In this document: positions 11,225 through 23,650 of the stretch, one piece after another
Layout of the letters: each line of letters opens with the position of its first letter
Position numbering within the stretch: the stretch's first letter is position 1
Assembly: GCA_014529385.2 (NCBI GenBank)
Contig: CM043968.1
Location: 125,261,518 to 125,325,517, forward strand
Length of the DNA: 64,000 nt
Source: Adiantum capillus-veneris
Lineage: Eukaryota > Streptophyta > Polypodiopsida > Polypodiales > Pteridaceae
Direction of reading: 5' to 3'
Translations under genes and position numbers: made by a program
Notes under the pieces: model-generated
Database searches by the model: none
What the model saw: the letters and a program-made list of their open reading frames with translations, nothing else
What the model was told of the DNA's origin: nothing

Positions 11225-13050
11225 TTAGATGGCTTTTTGGGATACAATCAACTTTTGGTTGACCCAAAAGATCAGCATAAAACTGCTTTTGCAATGGAAT
11301 GGGGTATTTTTGCCTATTGGGTTATGCCTTTTGGGTTAGCTAATGCTCCTGCCACCTTTCAAAGATTGATGAGCCATGCTTTTAAAGAATATCTTAGGAA
11401 ATTCTTGGAAGTATATATGGATGATCTATGCGTACATTCATCAATCCAAGCTGATCATTTTGAACACCTCAAAAAGGTATTCGAAAAATGTAGACTTTAT
11501 AGGATTTGCTTAAATCCTAAGAAGTGCACATTCATGGGTAGACAAGGGAAAATTCTTGGACATATAGTGTCTAAAAATGGCATAGCTACTGATATGGACA
11601 AAATTCAGGTTATTGTTGGTTTTCCTAGATCGACAACAGTCAAGGGGGTTCAAGCCTTCATGGGGCATTGTGGATATTACATACGGTTCATTTACATGTA
11701 GGCTAGAATTTCAAAATCCATGTATAGCTTGATTACACACTTTGAGTGGACTAAGGCATGTGAAGAATCCTTCATGAAGCTTAAGCAAGCTCTCACTTTA
11801 GCTCCAATTTTTAAACCACCAGATTGGAATAAGATATTCCACATACATGTAGATGCTTCCAATTTTGCCATAGGGTGTATACTAGCTCATCAACCAGGAG
11901 ATGGGAAAATTGATTTTCCTATTTCTTATGCTAGCCGACAGTTGAACATGGTAGAAAAGAATTATACCACCACATAAAGGGAAGGATTAGGGATGATCTA
12001 TGCCATAAAAAATTATAGACATTACCTATTAGCAAACAAATTTGTGTTCTTTGTGGACCACCAAGCCTTATTGTATTTGGTCAACAAGCCATGCAACACA
12101 TGAAGAATAGTGAGATGGTTCATCATTATTTTGGAATTTGATTTCACTGTGGTTGTAAAAAAGGGTACTACTCATCAAAGAGAAGATCACTTGTCAAGGA
12201 TTGTTTCATGGGAATCACCTAAAGGAGTAGACGATGATCTACCAGATGCCTATCTATTCTTCATGGAAATGATACCTCGATGGTCGGAAAATATGGTATC
12301 ATTGATGACCATAGCTCAAGTGGATTCACAAATACCACTTCCTATTACCATCGAATTAATTGAGCAATTGGCTATGTATCAATTACTCGTCGTTGGGAGA
12401 CTATACAAAAGAAACCAACATGGAATATTGCTCTTATGCATTAATCCTGAACAGAAATCCCAATACCTGAGTCAAGCACATATTACCATAGTAGGACTTC
12501 ACTTTGCGAAAGACCAAACTATGCGACGAATCTTGATGCGATGCTTGTCAACGAGCAAAAATGCCAACAGAAGTAGATAGTATGTCCTTAAGACCAATGA
12601 TGGGGGCTAGAGCTTTCGCAAAATGGGGTATAGATTTCGTTGGGCCAATACAACCACCTACTTATAGAACACAAGCTCAATATATCATTATAGCTACGGA
12701 TTATTTGACTAAGTGGCTAAAGTAACTCAAAACAGTGATGCCAGAACCACTGCCGCATTCTTACATGAGTACGTGTTCACAAGATATGGACTGCCAAAAG
12801 AAATTGTGAGTGATAGGGGAACTCATTTCCTCAATGAGGTAATCAAGTATCTGCTTAATGAATTTATGGTCATCCATAACAAATCAGCTCCCTATCACCC
12901 ACAAGCAAACGGACAAGCTGAGCATATGAATAAAATTCTTAGCTCGGTATTGACTAAAGTGGTTAGTTCAGGAAGGACAGACTGGGAATGACTCTCTATG
13001 CAGCTCTATGGGCTTATCGAGTTTCATTCAAAACAGCTTTAAATGCTACA
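11225..13050 (+). pseudogene. H1 reverse transcriptase-RNase H-integrase, 5' part
   Basis: The RT begins mid-domain (GYNQLLVDPKDQHKTAF) and keeps VMPFGLANAPATFQRLM and the catalytic YMDD at 11414-11425. RNase H follows (FHIHVDASNFAIGCILAH and VDHQALLYLV). Integrase keeps WGIDFVGPI, VSDRGTHF and YHPQANGQAE, which are the three D,D,E blocks, but its zinc site is broken by a frameshift near 12530-12600. Stops occur at 11700, 11976 and 12102, among others. The reading is cut by A2 at 13055 and resumes at 21937. The element is Ty3/gypsy and not the same lineage as family A, which has FFDD instead of YMDD. Confidence 0.9.
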
Positions 13051-13055
13051 CCCTT

Positions 13056-14660
13056 CGTAACATTTAATGGCCTAGTACCTTGTGTGTAGCGGAAAGTAGC
13101 ATGAACAAAGTGAGCATTTCATAAGAATAGATTCCTAATGAGATTAACAAGAATGCTTGGGTGGAGTTGGCAACAAAAATCATAACATCTAGTTAGATAG
13201 CATGAACAATACTTCAAAAGAGAGAGAAATTAAGCAATTGACAACAGTTGAGGACCGGATTCTCATGGAGCCGGTCCCTTCTCCAAAAGGCTTTGTATTA
13301 TGGTTTCTCCCATCAAGAGAGGAATTTTACAATACAAGTCTTTGTGTTCCTTCAATACTAGCTAGTGCAATGAAGATGGAAAATTCATGCACTAAGCAAA
13401 ACACTTATCAAACACAACATCAATTCCCTCACGGTCTAAGACCCAAGACCTCACACACCTTCGAAGATGGTGAGAGCTAGTGGGGTATGAGAGTAGATTG
13501 AGAGGAAGAAGGAGTATTCTTACGAGAAAGATGTACATCTCCTCACATAATCATTCATATTAGCATAGCTTAGCTTAGTAATTAGCATGATAGAGTAGAT
13601 GAGCATGCATTGAAGCTTGGCTCTTGGTTGGATTTGCATCACAGAGCCAAGAGTTGTTGATGTAGCCCTCCCTTCTCACAAGCTTGGAGTAGGTGGTAAG
13701 CTTTCCATTAAAGCTTGAGAAGGAGAGAGAGTCTTCTTTGCTTCACACATGAGATTGTGTGAGTGTGTGTGTGATAATGCCTTGCAAAAATCAGCCCCCT
13801 CTCTCTCTTGGTCGACCCCCCTTGCTAATTGCTCACGCTACAGCCCTATTGGACCTCCCCAGGCCTAGCCAACCAGGCCTAGCCAAAAGAAATTAAGCAG
13901 CATAAGTGATAACCTTTTGACATGTGTCCCCCTTTCCCCTTTTGTGAGAGCTTTAGGTAATTAATAAATGCAACTAAACTCTCATTGGACCCCTTTGCCT
14001 CCTGGCCAATAGGAATCAGGCAAGCCATTGGGCTGTAGAATGCTCATTGGTCCCCTTGGGAGACTATCCAATAGTCTTCTAGAGAGCTTAATTCTTACTG
14101 GTTATTTTATTAAGTGTTTTTAAACTAATTAAACTAAATTTACTCTAGACTAATTCTCATTGGTCCACCTCCAATGCCATCCAATAGGATTTGAGTACAC
14201 CTTGTGGGCATCTGGGCTAGGGAGCTGACATGTGTCCCTCTTTCCCCTTGTGTACAAATCAAGCTTGTGAGTGTGTGTGTGAGTTTCTCTCTCATCCCCT
14301 ACTTGCAAGGCTTGCCCCCTCCTATGTAGGGATTATGAAGACTTTTTGTGACACACACAAAGCATCCAATTCCCCTAATGTTTGACCTTAGGACACAACC
14401 TTTGAATATTGGAACCTTAGCATTTTGGAAGTCTTAATGGGCTGAACCTTAGGGTCTTTTAAGCCCATTGTTGCACATTGCTCTTTTGCAGATGGCCCCC
14501 CCTTTGGATCCCTATTTTCCCTCCTTTGGATCCCTACTGTGGCCGGTCTGCTAGCTTAACCAACATTCTAGATTTTTCTCCCCTGTCACTTCCCCATATT
14601 AAATGATCAATTTAACATGAGAAAATCATTTAGGAGAATTAGATATTGATTATTATGACA
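13056..14660 (-). repeat. A2 3' LTR
   Basis: On the minus strand it starts TGTCATAATAATC (at 14660) and ends GTTACG (at 13056), where the terminal CA has become CG. It carries an extra 14-bp tandem duplication compared with the 5' LTR. Confidence 0.93.
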
Positions 14661-15014
14661 TTACCTCTCTCTTGAAATCATAGTCGTCCTTGACTATGGG
14701 GTAAAGAAGATAAAGCATATTCATTAGTCCTTTTTCCTAGCGGGTAGAGGATCCCTATGTTACCCTACGACATTGTTCTAGAATGGATGACTAGTCCATT
14801 TGGTGCTTGAGAGCCTAAGCTGCCCCAAGCATGTTTGCACCTTAGTCCTATCAATCTTCCATAGTAGAGTGACAAGTTGTACTTGGTGTTTGGGAGACGT
14901 CCTCTCCGCAAACTTGATCTAAGCATGCATACTACTTCATTTTTGTGCACAATAATGAAAAAGGGAGTCTTATAAGGCAAAAACTTTGTTCATTTTTAGC
15001 ATTTGTACATTTGC
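14661..15014 (-). other. A2 3' untranslated region and polypurine tract
   Basis: This region lies between the pol stop (minus strand, 15015-15017) and the LTR. The minus-strand purine run AAGAGAGAGGTAA lies directly against the LTR. No ORF of note is present. Confidence 0.75.
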
Positions 15015-18000
15015 TTACTCTACGGAAGCATTGTAAGCATTAACAAGGTTTAGGTTATCCTTTAATTGTATGCCTTGCATCCGTCTAGCATCTTCAAAAG
15101 GATAATTCTTAAACTTAATAAGATATCATCCCGGATAGTCTTACCGCCTCTTAGTACCTTGTCTTCATGTCAGAGAATGGACTCGGGCTGCAACACCTCT
15201 TCTTGGTCCTCAATCTCCAGTGGGTCTCCAATAGTTGGTTCTTGAGGTGGCTCTCCTTTGTAAGGCTTTAGTAGGCTCACATGGAAAGCATTGTGTATGA
15301 GCCAATGGTTGGGCAACATGAGTTGATAGGCCATCTCATTGATTGGCCTAAGAATCTGGAAGGGACCATAGTACCTTTTTGCTAACTTAGCATAGTACTT
15401 TTGGTGTCCCATAGGATTCTTCCCCGTTGTGTGCCTTAATCGAGCCTTGGAAAATTTCAATAAGACCCAATATTTTTCTTTAAAGGCTTGGTCTCTTTTG
15501 TGCTTGTTAGCAGTAGCCTTTTGCCTTTGCTGTGAGATAGAGATAGCACCCTTAATCTTTGGAAAGATTCTTGTAGGTCTCGGCTGTACTCATCTGCAGC
15601 AAAGATCTTCCCGTGTACCTTAAGTAGCAAGGGACTTTTTGATCTTCCCTCAATTACGCCAAAAGGTGTTTTTCCTGTGGAAGTATGTACAGTGTTATTG
15701 TAGGTATACTCCACTAAGGGTAAGTACTTCTCCCATTGGGATCTTTGATCCACTTCCATTACATAGACTTTTAGTAGATCGAGAATTGTTAGGTTAGCTA
15801 TTTCACTTTGGCCATCCGTTTGTGGGTGATAGGCCGAAGAGAAGTTTAGCCTTGTTCCTAAATTCTCAAAGCGACCCTTCCAAAAATTACTGGTCATTCT
15901 AGGATCTCTATCCGACACTATGGACATTGGCAAGCCATGGTACTTGAAGATTTGTGAAATGAAGAGGGTTGCCATTTGATGGGCTTTGATAGTCTTTTTG
16001 ACAGGTATAAAATGAGCTTGTTTATTGAACCTGTCTACTATCATCCATATTCCCGTATTCCCAGGATAGACTTAGGCAATCCAAAGATAAAATCCATGGA
16101 TATGCTCTCCCATGGTGAATTAAGGATTGGCAAAGGTTGAAGCAATCTAGGTTGCTTCCCTCTATCAAACTTCGTCTTTTGGCATACCACACATTTAGAA
16201 ACATATTGTTGTATGTCTGTTTTCATGGTAGGCCAATAGAAATATGTTTCAATTCCCTTTAAGGTAGATTGAATCCCTCTATGCCCCGCATAAGGTGGAG
16301 CATGTGATTCATACATTACTTTCTCACGTAGTGAATTAGTAACACATTGTCTATTGCCGTAGACAAGATAACCATCTTGTAAAGTAAATGGTTCCCCTTT
16401 CTTCCCTAGTGCAAGGGCTGCAATCACATCTCTAAAATCGGGATCAATAGCAAACTCATCTATTATATAAGATAGATCATTGTGAGTTGCTATGCATACC
16501 ACATTCACTCTTTGGCCATCTTGAGAGTGCATCGGCTACTTGATTATGCTTGCCAACAATGTGAGCAATATGAAAATGAAATTGTGAAAGAAAGTTTATC
16601 CACCTCATTTGTTTTTCGGAGAGCTTGGTCTGCGTCATGAAGTACTTAAAATTTTGGTGATCCGTTTGTAGAATGAAAGGAGTCCCCAATAAATAGTGCT
16701 TCCATGAGTCTAAGGCATGTAGAACTGTGAGGAGTTCCTTTTCATATATGCCTAGAGCTTGCTCAACAGGGTTGAGCCTTCGACTTTCATAGCCTATGGC
16801 GTGCCCTTCTTGAAGCAAAACAACTCCAAGGCAATCACCACAAGCATCACATTGGACCTCAAATGGCTTTGAGAGATCCGGGAGTGTAAGCACATGTTGA
16901 GAGATAAGCTTTTCTTTAAGCTTTTCAAAAGCATTGTTCTCCTTGGCAGACCATGTGTACCTAACATTTTTCTTTGTTAGGTCATGTAATGGTCCTGCTA
17001 TTAGTGAGAACTTTTCTATGAAGCGTCTATAGTATGCGCACATACCTATATAGCTTCTTAACTCATGAAGATTCCTTGGTTTAGGCCATCCTTTTATTAC
17101 CTCTAACTTTGATGGATCCATTTGGATGCCATCTTGAGAGATAATGTGACCTAAATATTGAATCTCTTGTAAGAAAAATTCACTTTCCTTTCGATTAACA
17201 TAAAGTTTATTCTCTCTTAGAACTTGAAATATTACCTGGAGGTGTTGCTTGTGTTCGTCTAATGAATTAGAGTAGATGATGATATCATCAAAGAACACTC
17301 TAGTAAAGGTTTGGTGAGGCCTGAATAGCTTCTCCATCAAGCGGTTGAATGTGGTTGGTGCATTGGTCAAGCCAAAAGGCATGACAATGTATTCATAAAG
17401 ACCAAATGTAGTGCAAAATGCGGTCTTTACAATGTCTTGATCAACTATCCTTATTTGATGATAGCCACTTTTTAGGTCAATCCTATTGAAGTAGGTGGAC
17501 CCTTGTAGCTTATCAAATAGGTCTTCTACGTGTGGAACAAGAAACCTATTCTTGATAGTAATCCTATTTAGTGCTCTGTAGTCGACACACATATGATATG
17601 TGTCGTCTTTCTTTTGCACTAGTAGCACACGAGAACAAAATGGAGATGAGCTAGGCCTAACCATGCCCTTCTCGACTAACTCATGCACTTGCCGCATAAT
17701 CTCCTCTTGTTGAGCTTGAGAAACTCTATAAGGAGGTTTGTTAGGCGGTGAACTTCCTAGAAGAATTTCAATTGCATGGTCATCATTACCTCGTTTAGGA
17801 GGTAGCTTACAAGGGATGTCGCCGATAAAGACATCCTGAAACCCCTTGAGAAAACTGGATAACTCTACTTCCTTTTGATTATGTATAGTTTCTTTCGCTA
17901 AAACATTAGGTTCATTTTGAGAATCTTTAACAAAAATCATGTACAGGGAAATAGAGCTCTTTATTGACTTGTTGAAAGCTTGTGTATGTACAATGGGTAT

Positions 18001-19926
18001 AGTGTTACCCATTTCCTTAGCATCTATATACATATCTTTTTCCCTGAACTTAAAGGATATTCTCCTTTCTAGGAATTTAACATTGGAAGCCATGCGATCA
18101 AACCATGATGCCCCTAGGATTACATCCTCATTCTTGACAGGAGGGATAAAGAAATCCTCTTTGTCCACATAGCTTTGGACATGGAGCCTCAATTTTCTGA
18201 ATAAGGGAGTGATTGAAGCTTCTTGCCCCTTGAAAGCACAGTCTATGGGTAGGACATCTCCCCTCATAGGCTTGTATGCCTAGATTGGTGGCCAACTCTA
18301 TAGATATAAAATTGTGAGTAGAACCAGGGTCAAACAGAATAAAAGCATCATGTTCCGTTACCTTTCCCCAAGCATGGCATAGAGGAGATCCTTTGTGGTG
18401 AATTTACTCCTCTTGGATTTTGACCAAGGTAGCTCTAGGAGGTTCATCTCAGGTGTTCTTTTGGAGACAAGCACGGTACGCACACCCTTGGTCGCCGCAC
18501 TTGAAACAACGATTATCCTGGAGAGAGTTTATTTTTGCCTATATAAACTCCCTTCTCTTTAGCTTTGTTGGAGTTGCCCTTAGGAGACTTTTGGACATTG
18601 TCCTTCCCCTTAGGCTCATTGGAACCCTTGTTTTTCGTGGGCTTAGAATTTCTTTTAGCCCCCGTTTGGAAATTGATTCAAGAGGCCACCATAGTATGGT
18701 GTATAACCGCCGATATGGTGCGTGGCCTTTGGGAGTTAACATACTCCGCCATTTCTTCAGTTAAGCCCGCACAAAATTGTTGCTTTTTTTCTCCACAATC
18801 CAACTTCTTGAAGACAGTGGCTTTGAGTTGTAAATCCCAAAACTTGTCTACATATTTGTGAATGGATTCTTAGGGAGAGAGCTTCAAGCTGCACCATTCG
18901 GTGAGTACTTTGTCTTTGGCATGGTGGTCAAAAACTGCTTCATAATGGAAGCTCTTAAAGCTTTCCATATTCGTGGAGCTTCACTGTTGGCCCGTAGGCT
19001 AGACCACCATTGTCTGGCAAACTTTTCAAAGTGCATAGCTACATGGCATAGCTTAGAGGACTCCGTGAAGCCCTCATCTCCAAACGCCGCATCTAATTGT
19101 TGGATAAAGTCCAAGACTTTGTCCGTAGCACCAAAGGTGTGATCGTAGGTAAGGAAAGAGATGCTCTTCCCTCCCTCTTTAAAATTCTTGAGTTTGGACG
19201 ACCTCTTCCATGCAGCATAGGATTTCCTATGGCCACTTCTTTTTGATGGTTCAAAGGTTGCACCATCACTTTCTTTAGAAGATGAAGATTTGAGGAAGAT
19301 GGAGAAGATGGTGACCTCTTTCGCGCCTTTTTCTTGCCTTGATCTTCATTGTCTTCACCATTACTTTCATAAGAGAAAGAGGATGAAGAAGATGGAGAAG
19401 ATGGTGTCCTCTTTCTCGCCTTTTTCTTCTCTTGCTTTTTGTCATCCCTCTTTGAAGTATGGTGTGGAGAAGTATGCGATGGTCTTCTCCGTTTTTGAGG
19501 TGATGGAGAGCGTTTAGTCCACCATCTTCGTGGAGCCATCTCCGCCGAGGTGGCGGGAGACTCACTTCTTTCTCGTTCCTTCGGTGGAGGCTCTTGAGTT
19601 CTTCTTTGAGAAGGAGATGTATCATCAAGGAGCAAATTTCTGAGCCTTCATATGGATCCTCTTCTGCTTCCCAAATCGGAGACAGACCTCTTTTGGAAGT
19701 CTAGCAAGGAGGCTTCCTAGGTGTTCTCTCGTCATGGTGGGGAGCTTGGAGAATCCCATGAGCACGAAGCTACCATTGCACTTCACTTTGAAGGGATGGA
19801 TTGCCCATGGCTTATTGAAGCCTAGTAACAATAGTTAACAAGCATCAGGGCATCATTATTAGCTTACTCATTAGCAAAACCAAAGTTATCAACATTAATT
19901 TCACTCTCTTTACTATTGTCAGCCAT
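15015..19926 (-). pseudogene. A2 gag-pol pseudogene
   Basis: The minus-strand reading starts at ATG 19924-19926 and ends at 15015. It has the same domain order as A1: SR-like Gag segment, a broken knuckle region, the protease motif FDPGSTHNFIS near 18330, an RT (596-codon open stretch 16477-18267) with VDYRALN and FFDDIIIYS, RNase H, integrase with WPTMKTDIQQYV, VSDRDPRM and YHPQTDGQSE, and the start of the chromodomain-like tail (VLQPESIL). Lesions differ from those of A1: an early CAA-to-TAA change at Gag codon 21, and frameshifts in Gag, before the protease, within integrase and before the tail. At the three A1 nonsense positions A2 has sense codons. Confidence 0.93.
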
Positions 19927-20343
19927 TCTAACAACTTTTAGGTGTAAACTTTTTAGGTGTACTTTGGCACTTCAAGCCCTAGTTGCTACTCCTCTTTACC
20001 TCTTTAGAAAAAACACTCAAGCTACTGTACCCGTGGCTCGAATACCATTAATTGCAAGGAATAGAAGAGAGGGTCGTTCAACACCAAAACAACACCGGAT
20101 CTTGTCAAGCTTCTAATAGCTCAATAGTGGTTAAGTCATAGGCAAGCCCCGTAGGACTCCACTATTAAGACCATAGCTCTCGACGATGATGCCCCGTTAA
20201 CTGCACAAAGGCAGGTGCACTGCAAGGCTGAAAAATCCCTATTCTACTTACTCACTTGCAATTAATAGTAACAACCATTTATAGCTAGCATGAGGACCTC
20301 CCTTCTTGAGCAAGAAAAGAGAAACCTTGTGCTCTAATACCAA
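19927..20343 (-). other. A2 leader and primer binding site
   Basis: On the minus strand the 5' LTR is followed by TGGTATTAGAGC (about 20331-20342), a tRNA-iMet primer site with one change. It is followed by about 400 bases of leader similar to 1959-2362. Confidence 0.8.
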
Positions 20344-21931
20344 TGTAACATTTAATGGACTAGTAACTTGTGTGTAGCGGAAAATAGCATGAACAAAGTG
20401 AGCATTTCATTAGAATAGATTCCTAATGAGATTAACAAGAGTGCTTGGGTGGAGTGAGCAACAAAAAGCATAACACCTATTTAGATAGCATGAACAATAC
20501 TTTAAAAGAGAGAGAGATTAATCAATTGACAACAATTGCGGACCGAATTTGCATGGAGCCAATCCCCCCTTCAAAAGGCTTTGTATTATGGTTTCTCCCA
20601 TCAAGAGAGACATTTTACAATACAATTCTTTGTGTTCCTTCAATACTAGATAGTGCAATGAACATGGAGACCTCATGCACTAAGCAAAACACTTATCAAA
20701 AACATCAATTCCCTCACGGTCTCAGACCCAAGACCTCACACACCTTTGAAGATGGTGAGAGCTAGCGGGGTATGAGAGTAGATTGAGAGGAAGAAGGAGT
20801 ATTCTTACGAGAAAGATGTACATCTCCTCACATAATCACTCATATTAGCATAGCTTAGCTTAGTAATTACCATGGTAGAGTAGATGAGCATGCATTGAAG
20901 CTTGGCTCTTGGTTGGATTTGCATCACAAAGCCAAGAGTTGTTGATGTAGCCCTCCCTTCTCACAAGCTTGGAGTAGGTGGTAAGCTTTCCATTAAAGCT
21001 TGAGAAGGAGAGAGAGTCTTCTTTGCTTCATACATGAGATTGTGTGAGCATGTGTGTGATAATGCCTTGCAAAATTCAGCCCCCTCTCTCTCTTGGTCGA
21101 CCCCCCTTGCTAATTGCTCATGCTACAGCCCTATTGGACCTCCCCAGGCCTAGCCAAAGGAAATTAAGCAGCATAAGTGATAACCTTTTGACATGTGTCC
21201 CCCTTTCCCCTTTTGTGAGAGCTTTAGGTAATTAATAAATGCAACTAAACTCTCATTGGACCCCTTTGCCTCCTGGCCAATAGGAATCAGGCAAGCCATT
21301 GGGCTGTAGAATGCTCATTGGTCCCCTTGGGAGACTATCCAATAGTCTTCTAGAGAGCTTAATTCTTATTGGTTATTTTATTAAGTGTTTTTAAACTAAT
21401 TAAACTAAATTTACTCTAGACTAATTCTCATTGGTCCACCTCCAATGCCATCCAATAGGATTTGAGTACACCTTGTGGGCATCTGGGCTAGGGAGCTGAC
21501 ATGTGTCCCTCTTTCCCCTTGTGTACAAATCAAGCTTGTGAGTGTGTGTGTGAGTTTCTCTCTCATCCCCTACTTGCAAGGCTTGCCCCCTCCTATGTAG
21601 GGATTATGAAGACTTTTTGTGACACACACAAAGCATCCAATTCCCCTAATGTTTGACCTTAGGACACAACCTTTGAATATTGGAACCTTAGCATTTTGGA
21701 AGTCTTAATGGGCTGAACCTTAGGGTCTTTTAAGCCCATTGTTGCACATTGCTCTTTTGCAGATGGCCCCCCCTTTGGATCCCTATTTTCCCTCCTTTGG
21801 ATCCCTACTGTGGCCGGTCTGCTAGCTTAACCAACATTCTAGATTTTTCTCCCCTGTCACTTCCCCATATTAAATGATCAATTTAACATGAGAAAATCAT
21901 TTAGGAGAATTAGATATTGATTATTATGACA
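20344..21931 (-). repeat. A2 5' LTR (1588 bp)
   Basis: On the minus strand it starts TGTCATAATAATC at 21931 and ends TGTTACA at 20344. It is the partner of 13056-14660. Confidence 0.94.
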
Positions 21932-21936
21932 CCCTT

Positions 21937-22440
21937 TAACCTTGTTTATGGTCTTGATGCCATATTGACAATAGAATATCTATTGCCAACACTAAGGGTA
22001 GCTAAGAATCTTGAGTGGACTGGACATGAATTGTCAGAAATACTTGAAGATTTAGAAGCTAGATGAGCAAAGGCTAACTGTTGTAGCTCACATCTATGCA
22101 CAAAAGCGGAAACAAAAACAATTTTTTGATTCCCATCTAATTACAAAAATCTTCAAAAAAGGGGACTTAGTTCTAGTCTATTCCCTTAAGCAACACATTC
22201 CCAAGTTTAAGAAAAAGGAAAACGGACCGTTTGTCACTGAAGATGTATCTTCAAGTGGGTCAGTTAAGCTATCCACCCTAGATGGTGAACCAATGGCTAA
22301 TTGGATTAGTGGATGACGTTTAAAGAAGTACAATCTGCCACTAACCAATAAATTGCTAGAAAGGATTCATGCAGCCAAGCAAAGTAAGATAAAACGACAG
22401 CAGGTTATTGATGAAGCCCAGGAGGACGCTCGGCTTTGAG
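21937..22440 (+). pseudogene. H1 integrase C-terminal part, resumed after A2
   Basis: Frame-mixed translation gives TLVYGLDAILTIEYLLPTL, then RVAKNLEWTGHELSEILEDL, then KRKQKQFFDSHLITKIFKKGDLVLVY. This is the standard gypsy integrase C-terminal region (DAILTIE-type block, then the G-D-LVL core). It continues the frame lost at 13050. Stops and indels are frequent. Confidence 0.85.
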
Positions 22441-22567
22441 TACTCAAAAGGAAAGCAGCTCTCAAGAATCAACAAACACCTATTCCCATCAACACACTCG
22501 AAATAGATGACCGACAGTGGGAATTGCAGAAAGATGCAATGTCAACAGATGATGACTGGTTATATGG

Positions 22568-22912
22568 ATGGACCTTTGCATCAAAGTACAACTCAACAAT
22601 CATAGCACAAATGCATTGGTCGACACAGGAGCTCAAGTAAATGCAATCAGTTATTCCACGTACAAGAAAGCAACAAGCCAATCATTGACAACAAGAATAG
22701 CGACTATCAAAGGATGCAACAAGAACCCAACACCAACATTGGGAGTAGTCAACTTAAATGTGATAGTACATGGATGTTCATGTCCTCATCAGTTTGTATG
22801 CTTACCAGACAAACACATGAATGAGACAATGATTCTGGGAATCTCATGGATGCGGATGTACAAGGAAGTACCAGATTGGGCTACGAACGAATCAGCTCAA
22901 GCTATCACCTAA
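22568..22912 (+). pseudogene. H1 retropepsin-like domain downstream of integrase
   Basis: A 114-codon open stretch shows an aspartic-protease core: ALVDTGAQVNAIS (the D-T-G active site intact), a middle strand region, and MILGISWMRMY near the end, matching the I-L-G flap-side block of retropepsins. In most Ty3/gypsy elements the protease lies between Gag and RT, whereas here it follows integrase. Either this is a real change of gene order or two decayed elements have been joined. The ATG at 22568 is simply the first in frame; the true start is unknown. Confidence 0.75.
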
Positions 22913-23640
22913 AGGCAGACCGATTGCACCAAGCAAGGATGAATGGAAAGGATCTTACCGACAGAGCAAACCACAAAGTAATCAATCCTCTCCATCCTAT
23001 TGAAAAGAAAATGCTACAAGTAGCATCCAAGGAGTCAGGCAAATTTGGGTACCGAAAGCATAGCTTAAGGACAAGCCGATTCAAATACGGGTGCCCAAAA
23101 CACCATCGACAAAACCAAACATGGTTCTAAGGGTCAAAGAATAGAGAGGAGCATCTCCGAGCGAGGAACCTAACATGAAATGGATTTGAAAGAAAAAAGA
23201 ACACTTATCTTCTTCGCTAACTAGAAAACCGATCAAGCAATGGAGAGTTAAGTCTCAGAAACCTCAACGACACCATTCTAACCAAGATAAACCAAGATAT
23301 CAATGGTGGATAAAAGCTCAACAACAGTCAAAAGTGATACCAACAGCTCAGGCAATCAGCGTGCTAAAGCATCTTGATGGTACAATCAAGCACAGAGCAC
23401 ACAAGCTACAAGATTTGCTCTTTGGCAGGCAGCATCAGCAAGCCTCTCGACATCAGAAACCCTTGAGTTAATTACTTAAGACCCAACTCTTGCACAACGT
23501 GATGGTTTGAATTGCATTGAACTTCAAAGCATGGTAGAGCCAACCAAAGCTATGCATAGACACAATTGTTCATCCCATATGCACACAGTCATCCCTGAGT
23601 ACGCCATCTAGAAGGGGTGGAAGAGTACTAAGCAATTAAG
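22913..23640 (+). pseudogene. H1 3' tail with tryptophan/lysine repeats
   Basis: The frame beginning GVRQIWVPK (about 23032) gives a ladder of short basic motifs: QIWVPKA, QIRVPKT, MKWI-stop-KKK, KQWRVKS and YQWWIKA, spaced about 13-40 residues apart. Element B1 has KWVPKAS, RWIPKRL, IWVPKCR and VWVPKKE in the same place after its protease. I do not recognise this module; basic W-[VI]-P-K repeats could bind nucleic acid, but that is a guess. In-frame stops show it is dead here. A purine tract and LTR-like DNA follow. Confidence 0.55.
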
Positions 23641-23650
23641 GGCAATGTTT

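Larger units (their letters stand above)
13056..21931 (-). mobile_element. A2: full-length chromovirus-type Ty3/gypsy element, minus strand
   Basis: This is an 8876-bp copy of the A1 family in reverse orientation. It is flanked by perfect CCCTT duplications (13051-13055 and 21932-21936) that sit inside the integrase of H1. LTRs of 1605 and 1588 bp differ mainly by a 14-bp duplication near 13866-13884 (CCAGGCCTAGCCAA repeated) and a 3-bp indel. The coding frame has many frameshifts and stops, so A2 is more decayed than A1. Confidence 0.95.

Noticed and set aside
11225-13050. Endogenous pararetrovirus (caulimovirus) sequence
   Set aside because: RT-RNase H is followed by a D,D,E integrase, and LTR-type features are present; this is Ty3/gypsy.
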